A DNA stretch of 38,606 nt from Actinophytocola sp. (GCA_009377385.1 WHUD01000002.1:49602-88207); one strand, 5' to 3'; numbered from the stretch's first letter, positions 24,425 to 33,305 are shown. Made by a program: numbers and translations. The notes: generated by a model not told the origin, from the sequence alone.

Positions 24425-25162
24425 ATGAGCGCTCGTTCGCTCATGGTGCCTGACGACACCGACAGTTTCGGCGACGCTGACAACACGGTGGCTCGGTTGG
24501 CGTCGTTGCCGGGGCTGGACACGGCGAGCGGAATGGCGACTGGCGCTGCGGGAGCGTCGGCCGTGGGGAAGCTGCTCCCCGTGGTGCCCGAACTGACGGA
24601 TGTGCTGCCCCACCGGGGACTACGCAGGGGTAGCACGGTGTCGGTGATCGGGTCACGGCTGCTGGTGCTGTCGTTGCTGGCCGAGGCCACGGCGCGGGGG
24701 TCGTGGGCAGCGGTCGTCGGGATGCCTGACCTTGGGGTGGTAGCGGCGGCCGAGCTCGGCGTCGAGGTGAGCAGGCTGGCTCTCGTGCCTGCGCCTGGTG
24801 CCGAGCTCGTGCCGGCCGTTGCCGCGCTGCTGGATGGGTTGGACCTCGTCGTCGTCGGTCGTGGGGTGAACGGCCGCACGGCGCGGCAACTGTCAGCGCG
24901 AGCACGGCATCGGGGCGCCGTGCTCGTCTCGGCGGGGGCATGGCCAGGAGTCGACGTCGAGCTGCGGTGCGAAGAAGGCCCGTGGTCCGGGCTGGGGACG
25001 TCCGGGTACGGGTACCTCAGCGAGCGAGAGGTCATGGTCCACAGCAGCGGCAGGGGGTCGGCGGTGCGCCCCATGACGGCGCGACTGCTGGTGCCAGGAG
25101 CTGGCGGGCGGCTCGCTCGCCTCGGCACGACAGAGGCGGAACCGATGCTGGAAGCAGGGTGA
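24425..25162 (+). CDS. imuA': ImuA' mutasome accessory protein
   Basis: A 245-residue protein of the actinobacterial ImuA' type, distantly RecA-like, needed with ImuB and DnaE2 for damage-induced mutagenesis. It has the family opening with VVPELTDVLPHRGLRRGSTV and hydrophobic strands LLVLSLLAEATARGSWAAVVGMPDLG and LDGLDLVVVGRGVN, but no clear Walker A motif. The ATG at 24425 is preceded by a GTG at 24422; GAGAGGGG lies 7 bp before the GTG and 10 bp before the ATG, so either may be used. It is the first gene of the SOS operon, and its stop overlaps the imuB start by 4 bp. Confidence 0.88.
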   Translation: MSARSLMVPDDTDSFGDADNTVARLASLPGLDTASGMATGAAGASAVGKLLPVVPELTDVLPHRGLRRGSTVSVIGSRLLVLSLLAEATARGSWAAVVGMPDLGVVAAAELGVEVSRLALVPAPGAELVPAVAALLDGLDLVVVGRGVNGRTARQLSARARHRGAVLVSAGAWPGVDVELRCEEGPWSGLGTSGYGYLSEREVMVHSSGRGSAVRPMTARLLVPGAGGRLARLGTTEAEPMLEAG

Positions 25163-26757
25163 GTGCGCTGTCCGGAGGAGAAACTGCCCGGTTGCTTGTG
25201 GTGTGGTGCCCGGACTGGCCGGTCACGGCGGCGAGTGTGGCCGCCGGGATTCCTGTGCATCACCCCGCTGCGGTGTTCTCGGCGAACCGAGTCGTCGCAT
25301 GCTCGGCGACGGCGCGGAGCAACGGGGTGCGGCGGGGGATGCGTCGCAGGGAGGCGCAGTCCTGCTGTCCCGATGTGGCGGTGCTCGGGGTGGACCCGTC
25401 GCGTGACGCGCGGCTGTTCGAGCCGGTCGCTACCGCCGTGGAGGAGCTGGTCGTCGGGGTTGAGGTGGTGCGGTCCGGCGTCGTCGCGGTACCCGCAGTG
25501 GGTGCCGTCAGCTACTTCGGCGGTGAGCACGAGTTGATCGAGCGGTTGGTCGACCACGTGTCCGGCAGGACGGGCCTGGAATGCCAGGTCGGCATCGCGG
25601 ACGGGCTGTTCACCGCGCTCCTCGCCGCACGCAGGAGTGTGGTGGTCGAACCGGGCACGGCTCGGCGTTTCCTCGACCCGTTGCCGATCACCGAGCTGGT
25701 CAGCGCCTTGCCCACGGAGGACAACGGTGAGCTGGTGGACCTGCTGCGACGGCTAGGGCTGCGCACGCTCGGGCAGTTCGCCGAGCTGTCGGATCGGGTG
25801 GTGTCCTCCCGGTTCGGTCGAGTCGGCATGATCGCCCACCGGCTCGCACGCGGACTGTCCGAACGACCGATCGACAGAAGACGGCCGACGGAGGAGCTGG
25901 CGGTGGTCGAGGCGTTCGACCCGCCACTCGACAGGGTCGATGCTGCGGCGTTTGTGGCGAAGACGCTGGCCAAGAGGCTACACGCCGAACTCGGCGCACG
26001 CGACCTCGCCTGCACGCGGCTCAGCATCTATGCGGTGACCGAGACCGGAGAAGAGTTGGCACGCACGTGGCGGTGTGCGGAGCCGGTCAGCGAGGGCGGA
26101 ATCGCCGATCGGGTTCGCTGGCAGTTCGACAGCTGGCTGCGCGCAGCACCAGCCGGTAGACCCGCGAGCCCGAACAGCGGGGTCGTGAAGCTGCGGCTGC
26201 AGCCGGAGGAGTTGGTCGACGCGGGCAAACTGCAGCTTGGGTTGTGGCGTTCCGGGGGTGGGGACGACGAGGCCGACGAGCGCTCCGGTCGTGCGCTGGT
26301 CCGGGTGCAGGGGATGCTCGGCCAGACGGCGGTGTGCACCCCTGTGCTCGCGGGCGGACGGGGGCCGGGCGAGCGGGTGCGCCTTGTGCCGTGGGGCGAC
26401 CCGCGCGACGACGTCGATGAACGTCCGTGGCCGGGCAGGCTGTCAGCGCCGTCGCCCGCCACGGTGTTCACCGAACAGGTCGAGGTCGCCGTAGTGGACA
26501 ACCGCGGTTGCTCGGTCGCGGTGACCGAGCGCAGCCAGCTGACCAGCCCGCCGCGCCGTGTTGAGGTGACGGGCCGCCCCGCGCAGCACGTCCTCGGCTG
26601 GGCAGGACCCTGGCCGGTGGACGAACGCTGGTGGGACCCGCGTGGTGACGGCCTGCGGGCGCGGGTGCAGGTCGTCATCGACCAGGGCGACGCCCTCTTA
26701 TTGCAGTACCGAGCGCACGCGCGGCCGCGCTGGATCGTCGAAGGAGAGTACACCTGA
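25159..26757 (+). CDS. imuB: ImuB, Y-family-polymerase-like mutasome hub
   Basis: A 532-residue protein with the Y-family polymerase fold but apparently without catalysis. The usual N-terminal DxD-type metal-binding motif is replaced by LLVVWCPDWPV, while palm and little-finger regions remain (AVGAVSYFGGEHELIERL; LRTLGQFAELSDRVVSSRFG as the helix-hairpin-helix; LAKRLHAELGARDLACTRLSI). A candidate beta-clamp-binding motif QLGLWR is at 359-364, matching the position and character of the motif that docks mycobacterial ImuB to the clamp. By family, ImuB recruits ImuA' and DnaE2 to the clamp. The GTG start overlaps imuA' by 4 bp, and the stop overlaps the dnaE2 ATG by 1 bp, so all three are co-translated. 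Confidence 0.93.
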   Translation: MSALSGGETARLLVVWCPDWPVTAASVAAGIPVHHPAAVFSANRVVACSATARSNGVRRGMRRREAQSCCPDVAVLGVDPSRDARLFEPVATAVEELVVGVEVVRSGVVAVPAVGAVSYFGGEHELIERLVDHVSGRTGLECQVGIADGLFTALLAARRSVVVEPGTARRFLDPLPITELVSALPTEDNGELVDLLRRLGLRTLGQFAELSDRVVSSRFGRVGMIAHRLARGLSERPIDRRRPTEELAVVEAFDPPLDRVDAAAFVAKTLAKRLHAELGARDLACTRLSIYAVTETGEELARTWRCAEPVSEGGIADRVRWQFDSWLRAAPAGRPASPNSGVVKLRLQPEELVDAGKLQLGLWRSGGGDDEADERSGRALVRVQGMLGQTAVCTPVLAGGRGPGERVRLVPWGDPRDDVDERPWPGRLSAPSPATVFTEQVEVAVVDNRGCSVAVTERSQLTSPPRRVEVTGRPAQHVLGWAGPWPVDERWWDPRGDGLRARVQVVIDQGDALLLQYRAHARPRWIVEGEYT

Positions 26758-29700
26758 TGGGGTGGAGCAATCCGCCGATGCGGTGGTCCGAGTTGGAGCG
26801 GACCTTGTCCGGGCGGGCCGAACCGGAGGTCATCGGGGATGGTTCGGACAGCCCGGCGTGGACCCGCCGCCGCGAGGGCTACTTCCGGCCGGACGATCTC
26901 GCTGACCTGCGGGCAGAAGGCCAGGCAGGCAGCGACTGCCGGGTGCCCTACGCCGAGCTCCATTGCCACTCCAACTTCAGCTTCCTCGACGGCGCGAGCC
27001 ACCCCGAGGAGCTGGTCGAGGAGGCCGCAAGGCTCGGGCTCGACGCGATCGCCCTCACCGACCACGACGGCATGTACGGAGTGGTGCGGTTCGCGCAGGC
27101 GGCGAAGGAACTGGGTGTGCGCACCGTGTACGGCGCTGAGCTGAGCCTGGGACTGTCCGCCCCGCAGAACGGCGTCGCCGATCCGGAAGGCGAGCACCTG
27201 CTGCTGCTCGCCCGCAACGATGACGGCTACGCCAGCCTGTGCCGCGCTATCACGGCTGGCCAGCTCGCCGGGCACGACGGCGGCGACACTCGCGCCGAGA
27301 AGGGCAGGCCGATCTACCGCATCGACGAGGTCGCCGAGCAGGTGGCAGGCGACTCCGTTGTGCTGACCGGCTGCCGCAAGGGCTCGGTTCGCTCGGCGCT
27401 GTCGGATACCGACCCGACGACCGGTTACCGCGCGGCGGCGGGCAAACTGCGACAGCTCACCGAGCTGTTCGGCAAGGACAACGTCTTCGTTGAGCTGTTC
27501 GACCACGGCCTGCCCACCGACGGCAGGCGCAACGACGATATGGCCACCCTCGCCGCCGAGTTCGGCCTGCCGACGGTGGCCACCAGCGTCGCGCACTATG
27601 CCGCACCCCACCGGGGACGGCTGGCCGCCGCGCTGGCCGCGATCAGGGCACGACGCAGTCTCGACGAGATGGACGGCTGGCTGCCTCCGGCCGCCGGTGC
27701 GCACCTGCGGTCCGGGGCCGAGATGCGGCAGCGCTTCGCCCGTTACCCCGGCGCGGTGCAGCGCGCCGCACTGCTCGGCGTCGAGTTGTCGTTCGACCTG
27801 ACGCTCGTCGCCCCAGAGCTGCCGCCGTTCGACGTCCTTAACGGCCACACCGAAGCCAGCCACCTGACCTGGTGGGTCTACGAGGGAGCGCGCCAACGTT
27901 ACGGTCACCGCTATGCCAACCCGAAAGCCTACGCCCAGCTCGAACGTGAACTAAAGATCATCATCGACCTGAACTTCCCCGGCTACTTCCTGATCGTCGC
28001 CGACATCGTCCGGTTCTGTCACGAGAACGGCATTCTCTGTCAGGGCAGGGGCTCCGCCGCGAACTCGGCGGTCTGTTATGCGCTCGGTGTCACCAAGGTG
28101 GACCCGGTGCGCTGGAGGTTGCTGTTCGAGCGGTTCCTCGCTCCCGAACGAGACGGTCCACCCGACATCGACATCGACATCGAGTCCGACCGCCGCGAGG
28201 AGGTCATCCAGTACGTTTACGCCAAACACGGCAGGCAGCGTGCGGCGCAGGTCGCCAATGTCATCACCTACCGGGCGCGTTCGGCGGTGCGCGACGTCGC
28301 CGGGGCGCTCGGCTACTCGCCGGGACAACAGGACGCCTGGAGCAAGCAGATCGACCGCTGGTCGTCGACCACCGCTCACGCCGACAACGACATCCCGGAG
28401 CCGGTCGTCGCGCTGGCCAACGAGCTGGGCGACTTCCCTCGCCACCTTGGCATCCATTCCGGCGGCATGGTGCTCGCCGATCGGCCGGTGGGCGAGGTGT
28501 GTCCGGTGGAATGGGCCCGGATGGCCGACCGCAGCGTGCTGCAATGGGACAAGGACGACTGCGCCGAGGCGGGACTGGTCAAGTTCGACCTGCTCGGGCT
28601 CGGCATGCTCTCTGCCGTCCGGTACGCCGTCGAGCTGGTGCATGAGCACGAGGGCGTCGAGATCGACCTCTCGGATCTCGACCTCGACGATTCCAAGGTC
28701 TACGACATGCTCTGTCGCGGCGACGCCATCGGCGTGTTCCAGGTGGAAAGCCGGGCGCAGTTGGCGACGTTGCCCCGGCTCCGGCCGCGCAAGCTCTATG
28801 AACTCGCCGTCGAGGTCGCGCTTATCCGGCCAGGCCCGATCCAGGGTGGGTCGGTGCACCCCTACATCCGCAGGCACAACAACGAGGAGCCCATCACCTA
28901 CGACCATCCGCTCACCAAGAACGCGCTGGAGAAGACCCACGGCGTGCCGCTGTTCCAGGAACAACTCATGCAGCTCGCGGTGGACGTCGCGGACTTCAGC
29001 CCCGGCGAGGCCGACGAGCTGCGCCGGGCCATGGGCGCCAAACGCTCGGCGCGCAAGATGGAGCGGCTGCGGCAGCGGTTCTATGACGGAGCGGCCGACA
29101 ACGGCGTGCCACACGATGTCGCCGAGCGGATCTACGACAAGATGCTGGCCTTCGCCAACTTCGGCTTTCCGGAAAGCCACGCGCTCAGCTTCGCCTACCT
29201 GGTCTTCACCAGCGCGTACCTCAAGTACTACCATCCGGCCGCTTTCTGCGCAGCGCTGTTGCGGGCGCAGCCGATGGGCTTCTACTCGCCGCAGTCGCTG
29301 GTCGCCGACGCGCGCAGACACGGCGTGACCGTGCGTGGGGCTTGCGTCAACGCCAGCTTGGCGCACACCACGTTGGAACCGGTCTCCGAGCAGGACCCCA
29401 CACCTGCGGTGCGAATCGGGCTGGCCACGGTGCGCACCATCGGGCAGCAGGTGGCGGAGCAGATCGTCGAGGAACGGAAGCGTGGCGGGGCGTTCACCAG
29501 CATGGCCGACCTGGCGCGGCGGGTCCGACTGCGGACGCCGCAGGTCGAGGCGCTGGCGACGGCGGGCGCGTTCGGTTGTTTCGAGCAGGATCGTCGTCAG
29601 GCGTTGTGGGCGGCGGGTGCGGTCGCGACTGAGCGGCCAGAGAAGCTGCCCGGCAGCGGTGTCGGGGTCGACGCGCCGCCACTGCCCGGCATGCAGGACT

Positions 29701-30113
29701 GGGATCGTGCGGTGGCGGACGTATGGGCGATGGGGATCTCGCCCGACAGCTTCCCGACCCAGTTCCTGCGGGATCGACTGGACCGGCTCGGGGTGGTGCC
29801 CGCGGATCAGTTGGCCATGGTGCCGCACGGCAAGCGAGTGCTGATCGGCGGCGCCGTCACCCACCGCCAGCGGCCCGCGACCGCCAGCGGCGTCACGTTC
29901 CTTAACATCGAGGACGAGACCGGGATGATCAACGTCGTCTGCTCGCCGGGGTTGTGGGCACGCTACCGGAAGGTGGCGCGGTCGAGTCCGGCACTGCTGG
30001 TCCGTGGTGTCGTCGAGCACGCCGATCACGGCGAGGGTGTCGTCAGCGTCCTCGCCGACCGGCTCCAGCACCTCGACGTCCGCATCCCCACGAAGTCCCG
30101 CGATTTCCGCTGA
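26757..30113 (+). CDS. dnaE2: Error-prone DNA polymerase III alpha subunit DnaE2
   Basis: An 1118-residue C-family polymerase that performs mutagenic translesion synthesis after DNA damage. Order of domains: an N-terminal extension, PHP domain (from YAELHCHSNFSFLDGASHPEEL, about residue 64), palm with the catalytic PPDIDIDIESDRREEVIQY (about 468-485), fingers and thumb (ALIRPGPIQGGSVHPYIRR, LMQLAVDVADFSPGEADELRRAMGAK), helix-hairpin-helix (about 910-950) and an OB fold near the C-terminus (ASGVTFLNIEDETGMINVVCSP). Length and the short C-terminus are typical of DnaE2 rather than replicative DnaE1. Translation is coupled to imuB through TGATG. In mycobacteria dnaE2 is separate from imuA'-imuB; here the whole mutasome is one operon under a single SOS box. 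Confidence 0.96.
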   Translation: MGWSNPPMRWSELERTLSGRAEPEVIGDGSDSPAWTRRREGYFRPDDLADLRAEGQAGSDCRVPYAELHCHSNFSFLDGASHPEELVEEAARLGLDAIALTDHDGMYGVVRFAQAAKELGVRTVYGAELSLGLSAPQNGVADPEGEHLLLLARNDDGYASLCRAITAGQLAGHDGGDTRAEKGRPIYRIDEVAEQVAGDSVVLTGCRKGSVRSALSDTDPTTGYRAAAGKLRQLTELFGKDNVFVELFDHGLPTDGRRNDDMATLAAEFGLPTVATSVAHYAAPHRGRLAAALAAIRARRSLDEMDGWLPPAAGAHLRSGAEMRQRFARYPGAVQRAALLGVELSFDLTLVAPELPPFDVLNGHTEASHLTWWVYEGARQRYGHRYANPKAYAQLERELKIIIDLNFPGYFLIVADIVRFCHENGILCQGRGSAANSAVCYALGVTKVDPVRWRLLFERFLAPERDGPPDIDIDIESDRREEVIQYVYAKHGRQRAAQVANVITYRARSAVRDVAGALGYSPGQQDAWSKQIDRWSSTTAHADNDIPEPVVALANELGDFPRHLGIHSGGMVLADRPVGEVCPVEWARMADRSVLQWDKDDCAEAGLVKFDLLGLGMLSAVRYAVELVHEHEGVEIDLSDLDLDDSKVYDMLCRGDAIGVFQVESRAQLATLPRLRPRKLYELAVEVALIRPGPIQGGSVHPYIRRHNNEEPITYDHPLTKNALEKTHGVPLFQEQLMQLAVDVADFSPGEADELRRAMGAKRSARKMERLRQRFYDGAADNGVPHDVAERIYDKMLAFANFGFPESHALSFAYLVFTSAYLKYYHPAAFCAALLRAQPMGFYSPQSLVADARRHGVTVRGACVNASLAHTTLEPVSEQDPTPAVRIGLATVRTIGQQVAEQIVEERKRGGAFTSMADLARRVRLRTPQVEALATAGAFGCFEQDRRQALWAAGAVATERPEKLPGSGVGVDAPPLPGMQDWDRAVADVWAMGISPDSFPTQFLRDRLDRLGVVPADQLAMVPHGKRVLIGGAVTHRQRPATASGVTFLNIEDETGMINVVCSPGLWARYRKVARSSPALLVRGVVEHADHGEGVVSVLADRLQHLDVRIPTKSRDFR

Positions 30114-30117
30114 CCCC

Positions 30118-30201
30118 GTGTCCCCCGTTCTGGACGCCATGTTCGTCGCCCAGGACGCTGTGTTCGTCGCCCAGGGCGCCGTGTTTCTCACTCCCGCCAG
30201 T
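30118..30201 (+). repeat. 21-bp tandem repeats, locus B (4 units, after dnaE2)
   Basis: Four 21-bp units start 4 bp after the dnaE2 stop: the first opens GTGTCCCCCGTTCTGGACG, the next ATGTTCGTCGCCCAGGACG, then GTGTTCGTCGCCCAGGGCG and GTGTTTCTCACTCCCGCC. If read in phase they would encode VSPVLDA, MFVAQDA, VFVAQGA and VFLTPAS, similar to the coding units in the DUF6350 tail. They fill most of the gap before the pentapeptide-repeat gene. Confidence 0.85.
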
Positions 30202-30229
30202 TGTCGTACCTATGTGCCACGCTGGGCGC

Positions 30230-30868
30230 GTGAAAGAGCGGGACGTCAAGCCGGGCGATGCCGAAGTCGATGCGGACTACCGGGATGCGGTGTTGCCAGG
30301 TCAGTCGTGGGAGAACCGGCACTTCGTCCGCTGCGATTTCACGGACGCTGACCTACGCGGCTTACGTACCACCAACTGCACCTTCGCCGAGTGTGACTTC
30401 ACTCGCGCCGACCTCGGCGAGTCATCGCACACGGCCACAGCCCTGCGCAGGTGCGTATTCGACCGCGCCGTCTTGGCCGGCAGCACTTGGTGCGGTTGCA
30501 CCTGGTTGGGCTCGATCTTTGTCGAATGCCGATTGCGGCCAATCAACCTCGTGGAGACGGATCTGACCTTGGTCAGCCTCGCTGGAGCCGACCTGTGTCA
30601 GACAAACCTGGCTGAACTCCGCTTCCGCGAAGCCAACCTGATCGACGCTGATCTACGCGGCTGCGACTTGCGAGCTGCCGACCTCACCGCAGCGCGACTC
30701 CTCGACACACGACTGAACGGTGCCGACCTCCGAGGGGCCAAGGCCGACGCCGATGGTCTCGTCCACGCCGTCATGCGCGGCGCGACCGTCGATGTCGACC
30801 TGGCGATCGCCTACGCGGCGGCCCAGGGTCTCAAGATCGACTTCTCAGGGGCCGACACCGGGTCGTGA
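30230..30868 (+). CDS. Pentapeptide-repeat protein
   Basis: A 212-residue protein dominated by the A(D/N)LxX pentapeptide pattern: CDFTDADLRG, CDFTRADLGE, ADLCQTNLAELRFREANLIDADLRGCDLRAADL and NGADLRGAKAD. It should fold into a right-handed quadrilateral beta-helix. Some members (MfpA, Qnr) mimic DNA and protect gyrase from quinolones, and the size is close to theirs, but most family members have no known role and I see nothing that proves gyrase binding. The start is uncertain: GTG at 30230 (MKERDVKPGD) or ATG at 30212; neither has a ribosome binding site. CACGCT 6 bp before the GTG could be a -10 for leaderless expression. It lies 116 bp after dnaE2. Confidence 0.8.
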   Translation: MKERDVKPGDAEVDADYRDAVLPGQSWENRHFVRCDFTDADLRGLRTTNCTFAECDFTRADLGESSHTATALRRCVFDRAVLAGSTWCGCTWLGSIFVECRLRPINLVETDLTLVSLAGADLCQTNLAELRFREANLIDADLRGCDLRAADLTAARLLDTRLNGADLRGAKADADGLVHAVMRGATVDVDLAIAYAAAQGLKIDFSGADTGS

Positions 30869-30901
30869 CCGCCCGACACAACGTCGCGAAGGGCCGATAC
30901 T

Positions 30902-31006
30902 GCCCCGGGGAGCGGCGAACACGGTGCCCTGAGCGGCGAACATGACGCCGGGAGCGGCGAACACGGCGGCCTGGGTGGGGGACACGACGCCGGGAGTGGG
31001 GGACAC
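30902..31006 (-). repeat. 21-bp tandem repeats, locus C (5 units, after the TNT-domain gene)
   Basis: On the minus strand five 21-bp units begin 13 bp after the stop of the TNT-domain gene: two open GTGTCCCCCAC, and three open (G/A)TGTTCGCCGCTC. In phase they would read VSPTPGV, VSPTQAA, VFAAPGV, MFAAQGT and VFAAPRG. Orientation follows the upstream gene, as at the other two loci. Confidence 0.85.
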
Positions 31007-31019
31007 GGTGCTGCGGGTG

Positions 31020-33299
31020 TTAGTTGATGGGTGGCTCGCCGGGGTCGAGCTCGATGAGGACGCCGTCGGCGACGAGGTCCTCGATGGCGGCGGGCAGGAC
31101 GAAGGCCGTGCCGCCACCCGGCTGGCTGAACCACGGGATCGCGACCCCGGACAGCGCCTCGATCGGGCGTTGCACCCGGTAGACGTGGTACGGGCGGTTC
31201 ACCCATTCCGGCACCAGGGAACGCTCCTCGAACGGTGTGCCAGCTGCGTAGCTCAGGTTGCCGTCCGGGCTGCCGAACCGGTCGATCTCGCTGCCGATGG
31301 GCAGGTCCTCGATCTGCTTGCCCCGGAACAGCGTCAGTGGCGGCTCGCCCGGCAGCGGCTGGATCGGCCAGTTCCCCGGCTGTGATGGTGCGCCACCCGA
31401 GGATGCCGCATCGGACGCCGGTGCGCCCGAGGACGCCGGTGCCCCCGAGGCAGCCGGCGCGCCCGAGGCAGCCGGTGCGCCAGACGGAGGCGTTGCCGGC
31501 CGGGACACCGGGGCCTGGAACGTCGTCGGTGCGGCTTCCGGGAGGTCGGTGCCAACCCCGGCAGCCCCGACGGGAGGCGTCACGGTCGTGGGCTGCGGCG
31601 TGTCCGGGGACGTCATGCCGGCCGGCGCCGACAGGGCGTCGGCGACGTCACGGCGGATCCCGTTCATCTCGGGGTGCTGGTCGGTCGCATCGATACCGGG
31701 GTCGCCGGCTCCGTGCACGTCGACGTCGGCGGACTCCGGCGCCTCCGCGGGCGCAAGCAGCAGCTTGCCCAGCATGAACGCCGCAGCGTCCTCGGCATCG
31801 CCGAAGACCGATGGGTTGGTGAGGGTGTCGTCGTACCAGCCGACCCGCCAGCCGTGCCCGACCTGCTCGATGCTCCAGCAGTGTGTCGCGGGCTCGCCGA
31901 TGCGGTAGTCGCTGGCTGGCACGCCGAGGTCGTTCAGCATGGTGCGGAGCCGCGTGATCGCCGGCTCGTCCTGGTAAGCGTGCTCCTCGACCGCGTCCTC
32001 GACGTCGAAGTCCTCGAAGCCATCGTCGGCCGCGTCGCGCGGGTCGAAGTACTGCGTGCTGGTCGACACTGCCGCCCAGTCAGGATGCGGTTCTTCCTGC
32101 GGCTCCAGCGGCCGGGCATCCTCGAACGGCGGCGAGTCCATCGGCGCATCAAACCGCGACGCCTCGAACTCGGACTCTTCGACGTCCTCGGCGGGGGCCT
32201 CCAGTTTCCCGGTGAGGTCGGCCGGTGCCTGCCACACCTCGGTGCGCTCTGTGGCGTCCGGCGGCGGTGCGGCGAGATCGACCGGGGCGTGCCAGACCTG
32301 GGTCTCTTCCGTCGCGTCTGGTGGTCCCGCGCCGTTCTCAGGGGTGCGGCGCCACGGCGGATCCACCATCGTCGTTGCGGAGGACGCAGGCGTCGGCGTT
32401 GAGGGCGTCGTGGCACTCCAGGGAGCGGCCCCAGGAGCACCCCGTGGCTCCGGCGCTGGTGACGGCTGCTGAGAACCGGGGTCGCCGTTCGTCAGGTAGT
32501 CGTGCGCTGCGGCCCGCTGCTCGTCGGTGACGCGGGGCACCTGGAATCGGTTGTTCCTGATGTGCTCGACCAGCTCCGCCTCCGGCGCGATGCCGTATTC
32601 CTGCAGGTAGTAGTTCACTGCGGCGGGCCAGATCCAGGTGCCGTCGCTGTGGAAAGCGACGGGCACGCGGGCCTCGGGCGCGGGGGCAAGCCGGTCGATG
32701 TCGTAGCCACGGCCGGGCAGCACGACCGGTGCGCCGCCGAGGTAGGAGAGCACGTGATCCTGCTCGGCGACGCTGAGCTCCTGGCGCTCGATCACCGGAC
32801 GGCCAGCCTGGTTCGTGCCGTCGAAGATCCGCGCGAAGCGGAAGTGCGGACCGGTCGGCTCCGGCCCCACCCCGGAGAGGCGCTCCATCAGCCAGTCCGG
32901 AATGTTCTCCTCCGTACGGGGGAACATCCGCAGCTCGTCGGAGTACGCCTGGGGCGGCGGGAGCTGCTTCCAGTGCGGCTCTTCTCTGTCGTACTCCAGG
33001 TTGTAGCTCGCGGGAGCGTCCAGCGTGTAGTGGGCGTTGAACCAGGTGCCTCGCTCCTCGCGGTACATGCCTGCCCTGAGCCGGTTGAACAGCGAGGCGA
33101 TGTCCTGGGTGGCGACCCACTCCTGCTGCGATCCGTCCGCGAGGGTGACTTCGCCCTCGAGTTCGTGGTACCTGCCGACCGTGCGGTAGTGCGCCGTGAT
33201 GCGCTGCCAGTCACGGGGCGCGGTCCGCAGCAGGGCGAGACCGATCTGCTTGACCAGTGTGTCCTGCTCTGTCGCGTTGAGCTGAGTCGCGTGTGCCAC
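31020..33299 (-). CDS. TNT-domain protein (NAD glycohydrolase toxin-like) with N-terminal YezG-like domain
   Basis: A 759-residue protein. The C-terminal about 115 residues match the TNT domain named after the M. tuberculosis NAD+-glycohydrolase toxin: PIGSEIDRFGSPDGN, AAGTPFEERSL, YHVYRV, IPWFSQPGGGTAFVLPA and a final hydrophobic strand. The conserved GGGTQ Gln expected in the domain reads Ala here (about residue 732), so activity is doubtful. The N-terminal about 140 residues, with TWFNAHYTLDAPASYNLEYD and EENIPDWLM, resemble the YezG/DUF600 immunity family. The middle holds a second conserved segment (VPVAFHSDGTWIWPAAVNYYL) and long acidic, Pro/Ala/Gly-rich linkers. There is no signal peptide. 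The GTG at 33299 lacks a ribosome binding site but has CAAGAT 6 bp before it, suggesting a leaderless start; the frame is open upstream to 33446. No separate immunity gene is adjacent. Confidence 0.84.
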   Translation of the reverse strand: MAHATQLNATEQDTLVKQIGLALLRTAPRDWQRITAHYRTVGRYHELEGEVTLADGSQQEWVATQDIASLFNRLRAGMYREERGTWFNAHYTLDAPASYNLEYDREEPHWKQLPPPQAYSDELRMFPRTEENIPDWLMERLSGVGPEPTGPHFRFARIFDGTNQAGRPVIERQELSVAEQDHVLSYLGGAPVVLPGRGYDIDRLAPAPEARVPVAFHSDGTWIWPAAVNYYLQEYGIAPEAELVEHIRNNRFQVPRVTDEQRAAAHDYLTNGDPGSQQPSPAPEPRGAPGAAPWSATTPSTPTPASSATTMVDPPWRRTPENGAGPPDATEETQVWHAPVDLAAPPPDATERTEVWQAPADLTGKLEAPAEDVEESEFEASRFDAPMDSPPFEDARPLEPQEEPHPDWAAVSTSTQYFDPRDAADDGFEDFDVEDAVEEHAYQDEPAITRLRTMLNDLGVPASDYRIGEPATHCWSIEQVGHGWRVGWYDDTLTNPSVFGDAEDAAAFMLGKLLLAPAEAPESADVDVHGAGDPGIDATDQHPEMNGIRRDVADALSAPAGMTSPDTPQPTTVTPPVGAAGVGTDLPEAAPTTFQAPVSRPATPPSGAPAASGAPAASGAPASSGAPASDAASSGGAPSQPGNWPIQPLPGEPPLTLFRGKQIEDLPIGSEIDRFGSPDGNLSYAAGTPFEERSLVPEWVNRPYHVYRVQRPIEALSGVAIPWFSQPGGGTAFVLPAAIEDLVADGVLIELDPGEPPIN

Positions 33300-33305
33300 C
33301 TGAAC

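Noticed and set aside
27951-30191. 746-codon minus-strand frame opposite dnaE2
   Set aside because: Antisense shadow of dnaE2, with His/Arg/Val-rich translation and no recognisable domain.
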